Positions 1 to 7,500 of a DNA stretch of 7,500 nt are shown in pieces. The notes beneath the pieces are model-generated. The model saw only the letters and a list, made by a program, of their open reading frames with translations. It was not told the origin of the DNA and ran no database searches. Within the stretch, counting starts at the first letter, position 1. Every line of letters begins with the position of its first letter. The position numbers and the translations under genes are program-made. The DNA comes from Planococcus sp. MB-3u-03 (GTDB lineage: Bacteria > Bacillota > Bacilli > Bacillales_A > Planococcaceae), in NCBI RefSeq assembly GCF_002833405.1, contig NZ_CP025135.1:1-7500 (forward strand), given 5' to 3'.

Positions 1-1344
1 TTGGAACACTTAGACGAAATTTGGTCGAGTGTCTTAGCCCAAGTCGAGAAAAGAATCTCCAAGCCCAGTTTTGAAACTTGGCTCAAATCTACCAAGCTCT
101 TGTCCTATAAAGAAGATACTGTCACCATTTCAGCCCCGAATTCATTTGCGCGCGACTGGCTCGAAAACCATTACGTGCACTTGATCACCGGCATTTTGAC
201 AGACCTTACAGGGGACGAAGCGCTTATTAAATTTGTGGTGCCAAAAGATCAGGATATGGATGATTTCCAGCTTCCCGCTCCCCGTGTCAAACCGGGGCAG
301 GCGGAGCAGCAAGAGTTTTTGCCGGGTATGCTCAACCCGAAATATACCTTTGACACGTTCGTCATCGGCTCCGGCAACCGCTTTGCACATGCTGCATCAC
401 TGGCTGTCGCCGAAGCACCGGCAAAAGCTTATAACCCGCTTTTCATCTATGGAGGCGTAGGACTTGGCAAGACCCACCTTATGCACGCAATCGGACATTA
501 TGTCATTGAACACAACCCAGACGCCAAAGTGGTTTATTTGTCGTCGGAAAAATTCACCAACGAGTTCATCAACTCGATCCGTGACAACCAAACCGTCGAT
601 TTCCGCAATAAATACCGCAATGTCGATATTTTGCTCATTGACGATATTCAATTTTTAGCGGGAAAAGAGCAGACGCAGGAAGAATTCTTCCATACATTCA
701 ATACGCTGCACGAAGAATCCAAACAGATCATCATCTCCAGCGACCGGCCGCCAAAAGAGATCCCGACACTTGAAGACCGCTTGAGATCGCGCTTTGAATG
801 GGGATTGATCACCGATATCACGCCGCCGGACTTGGAAACGCGGATTGCCATTTTGCGCAAAAAAGCCAAAGCGGACGGCCTGGACATCCCGAACGATGTC
901 ATGACCTATATCGCCAATTCAATCGATTCCAACATCCGCGAGCTCGAAGGCGCCTTGATTCGCGTCGTCGCTTATTCCTCCCTGATCAACCGGGACATGA
1001 GCGCAGAGCTTGCTGCAGAAGCATTGAAAGACATCATGCCGAACTCCAAGCCGAAAGTGATCACCATCTTGGACATCCAAAACGCAGTCGGCGAACAGTT
1101 CAACGTCAAATTAGATGATTTCAAAACGAAGCGCCGCACGAAGGATATTGCGTATCCACGTCAAATCGCGATGTATTTGTCACGTGAAATGACGGATTTT
1201 TCATTGCCGAAAATCGGCGAGGAATTCGGCGGCCGCGATCACACAACGGTCATCCATGCACATGAAAAAATCAACACGATGCTGAAAGAGAACCAGCAGC
1301 TTCAGCAGGATATTAAAGAAATTCGATCTGCACTCGGGAAATAA
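1..1344 (+). CDS. dnaA: Chromosomal replication initiator protein DnaA
   Basis: DnaA is the AAA+ ATPase that binds DnaA boxes at oriC, melts the origin and helps recruit the replicative helicase. It also acts as a transcription factor. The protein is 447 aa, against 446 aa in B. subtilis, and starts at a TTG on base 1. The N-terminus ([20 protein letters not shown]) aligns with domain I of the family, so this start is very likely right even though its ribosome-binding site is outside the window. Domain I spans about residues 1-85 and a short variable linker about 86-110. The AAA+ domain follows, with Walker A GGVGLGKT at 151-158, Walker B ILLIDD at 210-215, an arginine-finger region RLRSRF at 260-265 and [10 protein letters not shown] near the sensor II region. 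Domain IV ends with the DNA-binding signature [15 protein letters not shown] from residue 410. All key residues are present. DnaA-binding sites begin 4 bases after the stop codon. Confidence 0.99.
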   Translation: MEHLDEIWSSVLAQVEKRISKPSFETWLKSTKLLSYKEDTVTISAPNSFARDWLENHYVHLITGILTDLTGDEALIKFVVPKDQDMDDFQLPAPRVKPGQAEQQEFLPGMLNPKYTFDTFVIGSGNRFAHAASLAVAEAPAKAYNPLFIYGGVGLGKTHLMHAIGHYVIEHNPDAKVVYLSSEKFTNEFINSIRDNQTVDFRNKYRNVDILLIDDIQFLAGKEQTQEEFFHTFNTLHEESKQIIISSDRPPKEIPTLEDRLRSRFEWGLITDITPPDLETRIAILRKKAKADGLDIPNDVMTYIANSIDSNIRELEGALIRVVAYSSLINRDMSAELAAEALKDIMPNSKPKVITILDIQNAVGEQFNVKLDDFKTKRRTKDIAYPRQIAMYLSREMTDFSLPKIGEEFGGRDHTTVIHAHEKINTMLKENQQLQQDIKEIRSALGK

Positions 1345-1347
1345 GAC

Positions 1348-1356
1348 TGTGGATAA
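1348..1356 (-). promoter_or_regulatory. DnaA box (consensus)
   Basis: TGTGGATAA on the + strand reads TTATCCACA on the - strand, a perfect match to the consensus. It sits 4 bases after the dnaA stop codon and opens the box cluster. Confidence 0.9.
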
Positions 1357-1377
1357 CCCCCGATTTTCTTAAGCAGT

Positions 1378-1386
1378 TTATGCACA
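1378..1386 (+). promoter_or_regulatory. DnaA box (TTATGCACA)
   Basis: TTATGCACA matches the relaxed consensus TTATNCACA and differs from TTATCCACA only at the variable fifth base. It lies between the two - strand boxes. Confidence 0.8.
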
Positions 1387-1397
1387 GTTTGTCTACA

Positions 1398-1406
1398 TGT
1401 GGATAA
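1398..1406 (-). promoter_or_regulatory. DnaA box (consensus)
   Basis: TGTGGATAA reads TTATCCACA on the - strand, a perfect match. It forms the left arm of a 12-bp inverted repeat whose right arm contains the + strand box at 1432-1440, so the two boxes face each other. Confidence 0.9.
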
Positions 1407-1431
1407 GCTGCCTTTATTGCTCATATCGGGC

Positions 1432-1440
1432 TTATCCACA
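1432..1440 (+). promoter_or_regulatory. DnaA box (consensus), next to the unwinding element
   Basis: This is a perfect TTATCCACA oriented toward the GC run and DNA-trio tract. By position and orientation it corresponds to the B. subtilis incC boxes from which the DnaA filament is thought to extend onto single strand. Confidence 0.92.
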
Positions 1441-1448
1441 TATTCACA
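1440..1448 (+). promoter_or_regulatory. Degenerate DnaA box abutting the previous one
   Basis: ATATTCACA differs from TTATTCACA at the first base only and shares base 1440 with the preceding box, giving two same-orientation boxes head to tail immediately before the GC run. B. subtilis has a comparable pair of adjacent boxes at this position. Probably a weaker site that binds cooperatively (inference). Confidence 0.6.
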
Positions 1449-1452
1449 GCCC

Positions 1453-1464
1453 CTACTACTATTA
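1453..1464 (+). promoter_or_regulatory. DNA-trio tract of the origin
   Basis: The + strand reads CTA CTA CTA TTA, so the complementary strand reads 3'-GAT GAT GAT AAT-5'. This fits the DNA-trio pattern 3'-(G/A)A(T/A)-5' described for Bacillus origins, where trios bind DnaA as single strand. The tract follows the boxes and GC run directly. The next triplets (CTG, TCT) depart from the pattern, giving four clean trios. Confidence 0.8.
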
Positions 1465-1470
1465 CTGTCT

Positions 1471-1501
1471 TTAAGTACTAATAACTAAAATATATATATA
1501 A
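1471..1501. promoter_or_regulatory. AT-rich DNA unwinding element
   Basis: The 31-base stretch has only three G or C bases and ends in alternating TA (1491-1501). It lies just downstream of the trio tract, where the B. subtilis origin melts. It abuts the dnaN Shine-Dalgarno (GAGG at 1504-1507), so the melted region would also be part of the dnaN leader. Confidence 0.8.
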
Positions 1502-1514
1502 GCGAGGTTCGAGA

Positions 1515-2651
1515 ATGAAATTCGAGATAAAACGTGAGCGATTAGTTGAAGGTTTAAACGATGTAATGAAAGCAGTCAGTTCAAAAACAACGATTCCGAT
1601 TTTGACTGGGATCAAGATGGATGTCTCTACAGAAGGAATGCGGTTAACAGGAAGTGATTCAGATATCACGATCCAAACCTTTATTCCTGCAGAAGAGGAT
1701 GGAAAACAATTGATCGATGTCACTGAAGGCGGAAGCATCGTCCTTCAGGCAAAAGTATTCGGGGAAATAGTCCGCAAATTGCCGACTAATGAAGTCGAAA
1801 TCGAAATTAACGGCAATTTCCAGACGCATATCCGTTCAGGAAAATCCGAATTCCACTTGATCGGGCTTGACGCGATGGATTATCCACAATTGCCGGATAT
1901 CCAAGATGACCGCATTTTCACGATTCCAGCGGATCTGTTGAAAACAATCAATAGAGAAACGGTATTTGCTGTGTCCAGTTCTGAAACGCGCCCGGTGCTT
2001 ACTGGCGTTCATTGGGAAGTAAAAGATGGAGAGCTGGTTTGTGTTGCGACCGACAGCCACCGTTTGGCACGCCGCAAAACGAAACTCGAAACTTTACCGG
2101 AAGGGGAGTATAGTGTCGTCATTCCAGGGAAAAGCTTGAATGAATTGAACAAAATCCTCGATGACACATCCGATCCGGTTGAAATCGTCATGACCAACCA
2201 GCAAGTGTTGTTCAAATCGAAGCACATCTTGTTCTTCTCCCGTCTATTGGAAGGGAACTACCCAGATACATCACGCCTCATTCCGTCTGAATACAAAACG
2301 ACGGTAACGGTAAACGGCCGTTCATTGCTTCAGGCAATCGACCGTGCATCACTATTGGCGCGTGAAGAACGCAATAATGTCGTACGCTTTTCTACCAATG
2401 AAGGAAGCGAAGTGGAAGTCTCCTCGAATTCCCCGGAAGTCGGGAAAGTCGAAGAGCAATTGCAGGCACAAAGCGTTGACGGTGAAGAGCTGAAGATTTC
2501 CTTCAGTGCGAAGTTCATGATGGATGCTTTGAAAGCGATCGATGGACAAGACGTCGTCATCCAATTTACTGGAGCGATGCGCCCGTTCATTTTGAAATCA
2601 GCCTTGGATGACTCGATTCTTCAGCTGATTCTTCCTGTCCGGACATATTAA
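1515..2651 (+). CDS. dnaN: DNA polymerase III beta subunit (sliding clamp)
   Basis: DnaN forms the ring-shaped dimeric clamp that tethers replicative polymerase to DNA and recruits other replication and repair proteins. The product is 378 aa, the same length as B. subtilis DnaN, and aligns with it throughout. The N-terminus MKFEIKRERLVEGLNDVMKA and the C-terminus ILPVRTY are typical. Three clamp domains of about 125 residues each fit the length. The conserved ATDSHRLA segment is at 178-185 and SETRPVLTGV lies near the start of domain 2. The ATG follows a short Shine-Dalgarno GAGG at 1504-1507 with a 7-base spacer, and the AT-rich origin element ends just before it. An intrinsic terminator follows 17 bases after the stop codon. 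A perfect DnaA box lies inside the gene at 1880-1888. Confidence 0.99.
   Translation: MKFEIKRERLVEGLNDVMKAVSSKTTIPILTGIKMDVSTEGMRLTGSDSDITIQTFIPAEEDGKQLIDVTEGGSIVLQAKVFGEIVRKLPTNEVEIEINGNFQTHIRSGKSEFHLIGLDAMDYPQLPDIQDDRIFTIPADLLKTINRETVFAVSSSETRPVLTGVHWEVKDGELVCVATDSHRLARRKTKLETLPEGEYSVVIPGKSLNELNKILDDTSDPVEIVMTNQQVLFKSKHILFFSRLLEGNYPDTSRLIPSEYKTTVTVNGRSLLQAIDRASLLAREERNNVVRFSTNEGSEVEVSSNSPEVGKVEEQLQAQSVDGEELKISFSAKFMMDALKAIDGQDVVIQFTGAMRPFILKSALDDSILQLILPVRTY
1880..1888 (+). promoter_or_regulatory. Perfect DnaA-box sequence inside dnaN
   Basis: TTATCCACA occurs within the codons for Asp-Tyr-Pro-Gln of the clamp. The peptide context (GLDA..YPQLP) is conserved in relatives, so the match may simply come from codon choice. 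Sequence identity to the box is certain; DnaA binding here is not shown. Confidence 0.4.
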
Positions 2652-2668
2652 TTGGAACCAAAACCCTC

Positions 2669-2696
2669 AGGATAGCCCATAAAGGCTATCCTTTTT
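2669..2696 (+). terminator. Intrinsic terminator after dnaN
   Basis: AGGATAGCC (2669-2677) pairs perfectly with GGCTATCCT (2684-2692) as a 9-bp stem with a 6-base loop (CATAAA), followed by a T run through 2696. This is a clear Rho-independent terminator 17 bases past the dnaN stop. It separates dnaN from the yaaA-recF unit, at least in part. Confidence 0.9.
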
Positions 2697-2722
2697 ACTT
2701 ATGGGTGCAAATAGGGTAAAAT
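2694..2722 (+). promoter_or_regulatory. Candidate sigma-A promoter for yaaA-recF-remB
   Basis: A -10-like TAAAAT (2717-2722, 5 of 6 matches to TATAAT) lies 17 bases after TTTACT (2694-2699, 4 of 6 matches to TTGACA). The -35 element would start inside the T run of the dnaN terminator. Predicted transcription would start near 2729-2731, about 30 bases before the yaaA start. The location after a terminator makes a promoter expected; the -35 match is only moderate. Confidence 0.45.
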
Positions 2723-2758
2723 AAAGGGATAGACTACGAATCGAAGGATGAGTGCATT

Positions 2759-2998
2759 TTGAAGGAAATCGGTATTGAAACAGAATTTATTACACTTGGG
2801 CAGTTGCTGAAAATGACGGACACGATTAGTTCAGGTGGCATGGCCAAATGGTTTTTGAGTGAACATGAAGTATTCGTGAACGGAGAAGCGGAAGACCGCA
2901 GAGGGCGCAAATTGCGTCCGGAAGATACTGTGAACATACCGGGGACGGGGGAATTCCGCATCGTTGTCGCCGAAGGCATGAGCTTCGATGCGGATTGA
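2759..2998 (+). CDS. yaaA: S4 domain-containing protein YaaA
   Basis: This small protein of 79 aa has an S4-type RNA-binding fold and belongs to the YaaA family always found between dnaN and recF in Bacillales. The S4 core spans about residues 11-60, including [26 protein letters not shown] and RRGRKL. Its cellular role is not established; RNA binding is inferred from the fold. The TTG start is chosen because the N-terminus aligns with B. subtilis YaaA, AAGGA at 2744-2748 lies 10 bases upstream, and no in-frame ATG or GTG exists nearby upstream. The recalled B. subtilis protein is about 71 aa; this one has a C-terminal extension ending GMSFDAD that runs 11 bases into recF. The overlap suggests translational coupling with recF. 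Confidence 0.93.
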   Translation: MKEIGIETEFITLGQLLKMTDTISSGGMAKWFLSEHEVFVNGEAEDRRGRKLRPEDTVNIPGTGEFRIVVAEGMSFDAD

Positions 2999-4100
2999 CA
3001 ACCTCGAGTTAGTCAATTACCGCAACTATGAAACGCTCAAGCTCGATTTCTCGCCGGAGATCAACGTCTTTATCGGCGAGAACGCGCAAGGCAAAACCAA
3101 TATCATGGAATCGCTCTATGTTTTATCGATGGCGAAATCCCACCGGACAAGCAATGACAAAGAATTGATACGCTGGGACGCGGAATATGGTAAAATTAAA
3201 GCTGATGTGCTCCGGAAATATGGCAAACTGCCGCTTGAAATCAGCTTTTCCAAAAAAGGCAAAAAAGCGAAAGTGAACCACCTGGAGCAGAGGCGGCTGA
3301 GCGATTATATCGGCCAATTGAACGTCGTCATGTTCGCTCCTGAAGACTTGCATTTAGTCAAAGGCAGCCCGCAAGTAAGGCGCCGCTTCATCGATATGGA
3401 AATCGGCCAGATTTCACCGGTCTATCTCCACGATCTCGTCAATTACCAGAAGCTGTTGAAACAGCGCAACCATATATTGAAGCAGCATTACGGCAAACAG
3501 GCGATCAATGACGTCATGTTCGAGGTGTACACCGAACAATTCATTGAAGCTGCTGTAAAAATTATACAAAAAAGATTCCAGTTCATGGAATTGCTGCAAA
3601 AATGGGCAGAGCCGATTCATCATGGCATTTCCCGTGGGCTTGAAAAACTGGAAATCCGCTACCAGCCGATTAGTGGGTTGAAGCCCGAATGGACGCCTGC
3701 TGAAATGGCGTCCTTTTTAGAGCAAAAGCTCCAGGAAGTGAAAAAGCGTGAGCTCGACCGTGGCGTAACACTGGTCGGCCCGCATCGCGACGATCTGCAG
3801 TTCATGGTCAATGGCTACGACGTCCAGACTTACGGCTCCCAAGGACAGCAGCGCACGACAGCCCTGTCCTTGAAACTCGCGGAAATTGAACTGATCAAGC
3901 AGGAAGTCGGCGAAGCGCCGGTTCTCTTGCTGGATGACGTACTTTCCGAACTGGACGATTACCGCCAGTCGCATTTACTCAACACCATCCGCGGATCCGT
4001 GCAGACTTTTGTCACAACCACCAGTGTCGAAGGCATCCAGCACGAGACCATTCAAAGCGCCCGCCTTTTCGAAGTATCGAAAGGAACGGTCAAGGAGTGA
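2988..4100 (+). CDS. recF: DNA replication and repair protein RecF
   Basis: RecF is an SMC/ABC-like ATPase that, with RecO and RecR, promotes RecA loading at single-strand gaps and helps stalled forks. The product is 370 aa, the same as in B. subtilis, and closely similar throughout. Walker A GENAQGKT is at 30-37, the ABC signature region YGSQGQQRT at 282-290, and Walker [13 protein letters not shown] at 312-323. The conserved [19 protein letters not shown] block is in the first half. The ATG lies inside the end of yaaA. A weak Shine-Dalgarno (GAAGG at 2972-2976, 11-base spacer) suggests that translation depends partly on ribosomes finishing yaaA. The stop codon is 6 bases before the next gene, and the ribosome site of that gene lies within the last recF codons. 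Confidence 0.99.
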   Translation: MRIDNLELVNYRNYETLKLDFSPEINVFIGENAQGKTNIMESLYVLSMAKSHRTSNDKELIRWDAEYGKIKADVLRKYGKLPLEISFSKKGKKAKVNHLEQRRLSDYIGQLNVVMFAPEDLHLVKGSPQVRRRFIDMEIGQISPVYLHDLVNYQKLLKQRNHILKQHYGKQAINDVMFEVYTEQFIEAAVKIIQKRFQFMELLQKWAEPIHHGISRGLEKLEIRYQPISGLKPEWTPAEMASFLEQKLQEVKKRELDRGVTLVGPHRDDLQFMVNGYDVQTYGSQGQQRTTALSLKLAEIELIKQEVGEAPVLLLDDVLSELDDYRQSHLLNTIRGSVQTFVTTTSVEGIQHETIQSARLFEVSKGTVKE

Positions 4101-4106
4101 GCATAT

Positions 4107-4316
4107 ATGTATGTCCAGATCGGAGCCTCCCAATTGATTGCCGTCACGGAAATCCTTGCGGTGGTCCATCATGAACACTATGTCCACTCCGCTTTTACGC
4201 GGCTTTTAGTCCCGCCTGAAGCAGTGAAATCCTATGTCGTCACCGATGATTTCGTCTACGGGTCACCTTATCGGCCCCAGGCATTGTTAAATAAAATTCA
4301 GCAAAACAGGTTATAA
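4107..4316 (+). CDS. remB: RemB-like extracellular matrix regulator (DUF370)
   Basis: This 69-aa protein resembles B. subtilis RemB (YaaB), which sits at the same place between recF and gyrB and takes part in activating biofilm matrix genes. The related protein RemA is a DNA-binding activator. Visible support is the N-terminus MYVQIGASQLIAVTEILAVV, like the MYIHLG start of RemB, and a later KSYVVTDDFVYGSP segment matching the KSIVVT..IYYSP region. It is about 12 residues shorter than the recalled 81-aa B. subtilis protein, mainly in the middle and at the C-terminus. The ATG has a strong AAGGAG at 4092-4097 with a 9-base spacer, embedded in the recF end, so recF and remB are probably coupled. 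Family assignment is fairly secure. Whether this organism uses it for matrix control is unknown. Confidence 0.85.
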   Translation: MYVQIGASQLIAVTEILAVVHHEHYVHSAFTRLLVPPEAVKSYVVTDDFVYGSPYRPQALLNKIQQNRL

Positions 4317-4336
4317 CCGGTCAATGGAAATAATGA

Positions 4337-6292
<1,956 letters not shown>

Positions 6293-6322
6293 CGCAACAA
6301 GAGTTGAGAGGAGGCTGCGGAT

Positions 6323-7500
6323 ATGGCGGAACGGCCAGGCAGCGGAGTAGAAGAAATAAATATCAGCACGGAGATGCGCACATCATTCCTTGACTATGCA
6401 ATGAGTGTCATCGTTTCACGTGCGTTGCCAGATGTCCGGGACGGCTTGAAGCCGGTGCATCGGCGCATTTTATATGCCATGCATGACCTCGGAATCACAG
6501 CGGATAAAGGCTATAAAAAGTCGGCACGTATTGTCGGTGACGTAATCGGTAAATATCACCCGCACGGTGATAGCGCGGTTTATGAAACGATGGTACGGAT
6601 GGCTCAGGATTTCAGCTATCGCTATATGCTCGTCGACGGCCACGGGAACTTCGGTTCTGTAGATGGTGACGCAGCAGCAGCAATGCGCTACACAGAATCC
6701 AAGATGTCAAAAATTTCCATGGAACTTTTGCGTGATTTAAATAAAAACACAGTTGATTATAAGGAAAACTATGATGGTCAGGAAAAAGAACCGGTTGTCC
6801 TCCCAAGTAGATTTCCGAACTTGCTTGTCAACGGAACTTCCGGAATCGCAGTCGGAATGGCTACCAATATCCCGCCTCATAATCTAGGGGAGACGATCGA
6901 TGCAGTTCTGGCCTTAGCCGAAAACCCGGCCATCACGACTGAAGAATTGCTCGACTTTCTTCCAGGGCCCGATTTCCCGACCGGAGGCATCATCCTCGGA
7001 CGGAGCGGCATCCGCCGCGCCTACGAAACCGGTAAAGGTTCGGTGTTGATCCGTGCGGTCGTTGAAATCGAAACAAAACCGAATGGCAAAGAAGTAATCC
7101 TCATCCACGAACTTCCTTATCAAGTCAATAAAGCGCGTCTGATCGAGAAAATCGCAGAATTGGTGCGCGACAAAAAAATCGACGGCATCACCGATTTGCG
7201 CGACGAATCCGACCGCAACGGCATGCGCGTCGTGATTGAAGTGCGCAGAGACGCAAGCGCCAATGTCCTATTGAACAATTTGTACAAACAGACAGCGATG
7301 CAGACAAGCTTCGGCATCAATATGCTTGCGCTCGTCGATGGCCAGCCGAAAGTTCTTGGCTTGAAAGACGTCCTTTATCATTACCTGGAGCACCAGAAAG
7401 TCATTATCCGCCGCCGCACAGAATTCGATCTGCAAAAAGCGGAAGACCGTGCGCATATCCTTGAAGGCTTGCGCATCGCATTAGATCATATTGATGCCAT
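6323..7500 (+). CDS. gyrA: DNA gyrase subunit A, 5' part (runs off the window)
   Basis: GyrA is the DNA-breakage subunit of gyrase. The frame stays open from the ATG at 6323 to the window end, giving 392 complete codons of a protein normally over 800 aa. The ATG follows a strong GAGGAGG at 6308-6314 with an 8-base spacer, 30 bases after gyrB, so the two are probably co-transcribed. The sequence starts [19 protein letters not shown] and covers the winged-helix domain, with the catalytic R122-Y123 in [12 protein letters not shown], the tower domain, and the beginning of the coiled-coil arm after [17 protein letters not shown]. The quinolone-resistance-determining region reads [12 protein letters not shown], with S84 and E88 in the usual susceptible form. 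The C-terminal DNA-wrapping domain is beyond the window; truncation is only a window effect. Confidence 0.98.
   Translation, partial: MAERPGSGVEEINISTEMRTSFLDYAMSVIVSRALPDVRDGLKPVHRRILYAMHDLGITADKGYKKSARIVGDVIGKYHPHGDSAVYETMVRMAQDFSYRYMLVDGHGNFGSVDGDAAAAMRYTESKMSKISMELLRDLNKNTVDYKENYDGQEKEPVVLPSRFPNLLVNGTSGIAVGMATNIPPHNLGETIDAVLALAENPAITTEELLDFLPGPDFPTGGIILGRSGIRRAYETGKGSVLIRAVVEIETKPNGKEVILIHELPYQVNKARLIEKIAELVRDKKIDGITDLRDESDRNGMRVVIEVRRDASANVLLNNLYKQTAMQTSFGINMLALVDGQPKVLGLKDVLYHYLEHQKVIIRRRTEFDLQKAEDRAHILEGLRIALDHIDA

Larger units (their letters stand above)
1397..1441. repeat. 12-bp perfect inverted repeat with 21-bp spacer, containing two DnaA boxes
   Basis: ATGTGGATAAGC at 1397-1408 is the exact reverse complement of GCTTATCCACAT at 1430-1441. 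The symmetry goes beyond the two 9-base DnaA boxes by one base on the outer side and two on the inner side. No T tract follows, so it does not look like a terminator. Most likely it reflects two boxes placed face to face. Confidence 0.85.
1345..1501. other. oriC: Chromosomal origin (oriC), unwinding half between dnaA and dnaN
   Basis: This non-coding gap has, in order, a mixed-orientation cluster of DnaA boxes (1348-1448), a GC run (1449-1453), repeated CTA/TTA triplets (1453-1464) and an AT-rich stretch ending in alternating TA (1471-1501). The same order of boxes, GC spacer, DNA-trios and unwinding element is known from the B. subtilis incC region, the basal unwinding system of oriC. Position between dnaA and dnaN supports the call. 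In Bacillus a second box cluster lies upstream of dnaA; here that region is outside the window. Function is inferred from this architecture. No transcription terminator is visible in the gap, so dnaA and dnaN may share a transcript. Confidence 0.92.

Noticed and set aside
479..487. TTATGCACG in dnaA as a DnaA box.
   Set aside because: The last base departs from TTATNCACA and the site lies in the conserved Leu-Met-His-Ala codons after Walker A.
798..1118. 106-codon + strand frame inside dnaA in another phase.
   Set aside because: Its product is rich in Arg and His, as expected for an out-of-frame reading of GC-rich codons, and it sits in the conserved AAA+ region of dnaA.
1478..1486. Second trio-like run (CTA ATA ACT) in the AT-rich element.
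   Set aside because: It is out of phase with the main trio tract and does not hold the trio pattern for three triplets, so it is better explained as AT-rich sequence.
2748..2762. Tiny reading frame ATG AGT GCA TTT TGA overlapping the yaaA start, as a possible leader peptide.
   Set aside because: It has only four codons, its ATG lies within the presumed yaaA ribosome site, and there is no separate ribosome site. Chance is the simplest explanation.
4309..4318. 10-bp palindrome GGTTATAACC spanning the remB stop codon, as an operator or terminator.
   Set aside because: It is too short for a terminator, has no loop or T tract, matches no operator I recognise, and such palindromes arise by chance.

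Overview
The window holds the conserved replication-origin gene cluster of a low-GC Gram-positive bacterium (Bacillota, Bacillales): dnaA, dnaN, yaaA (S4 domain), recF, remB-like (DUF370), gyrB and the first part of gyrA. All seven genes lie on the + strand. Gene order, protein lengths and recalled protein sequences closely parallel Bacillus subtilis. The divergence in DnaA domain II and in GyrB, the short RemB-like protein and a base composition near half GC (by eye) suggest a Planococcaceae-type genus such as Planococcus. That family placement is a tentative inference.

Layout. 1-1344: dnaA, with its TTG start on the first base of the window, so its promoter and any upstream DnaA-box cluster lie outside. 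1345-1514: a 170-bp gap that looks like the unwinding half of oriC. It contains four consensus DnaA boxes and one degenerate box, a short GC run, a DNA-trio tract and an AT-rich unwinding element ending in alternating TA, just before the dnaN ribosome-binding site. 1515-2651: dnaN, followed by a clear intrinsic terminator and a candidate promoter for the next unit. 2759-4316: yaaA, recF and remB-like, tightly packed; yaaA and recF overlap by 11 bases, and recF and remB are 6 bases apart. 4364-6292: gyrB. 6323 to the window end: gyrA, cut off after 392 complete codons. No gap exceeds 170 bp. No tRNA, rRNA, mobile element, CRISPR array or transferred-looking segment was seen.

How the genes work together. 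DnaA binds the boxes after dnaA, is inferred to extend along the DNA-trios and opens the AT-rich element. DnaN is the sliding clamp for the polymerase that then loads. RecF helps load RecA at gaps in damaged or stalled forks. GyrB and GyrA form DNA gyrase, which removes positive supercoils ahead of the fork and keeps the origin negatively supercoiled. RemB-like is a putative DNA-binding regulator linked by homology to biofilm matrix control. YaaA is a small putative RNA-binding protein of unknown role. The protein-coding content is ordinary. The most informative region is the compact origin element at 1345-1501, and the most unexpected detail is an extra perfect DnaA box inside dnaN at 1880-1888. 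I found no evidence of a previously undescribed system.
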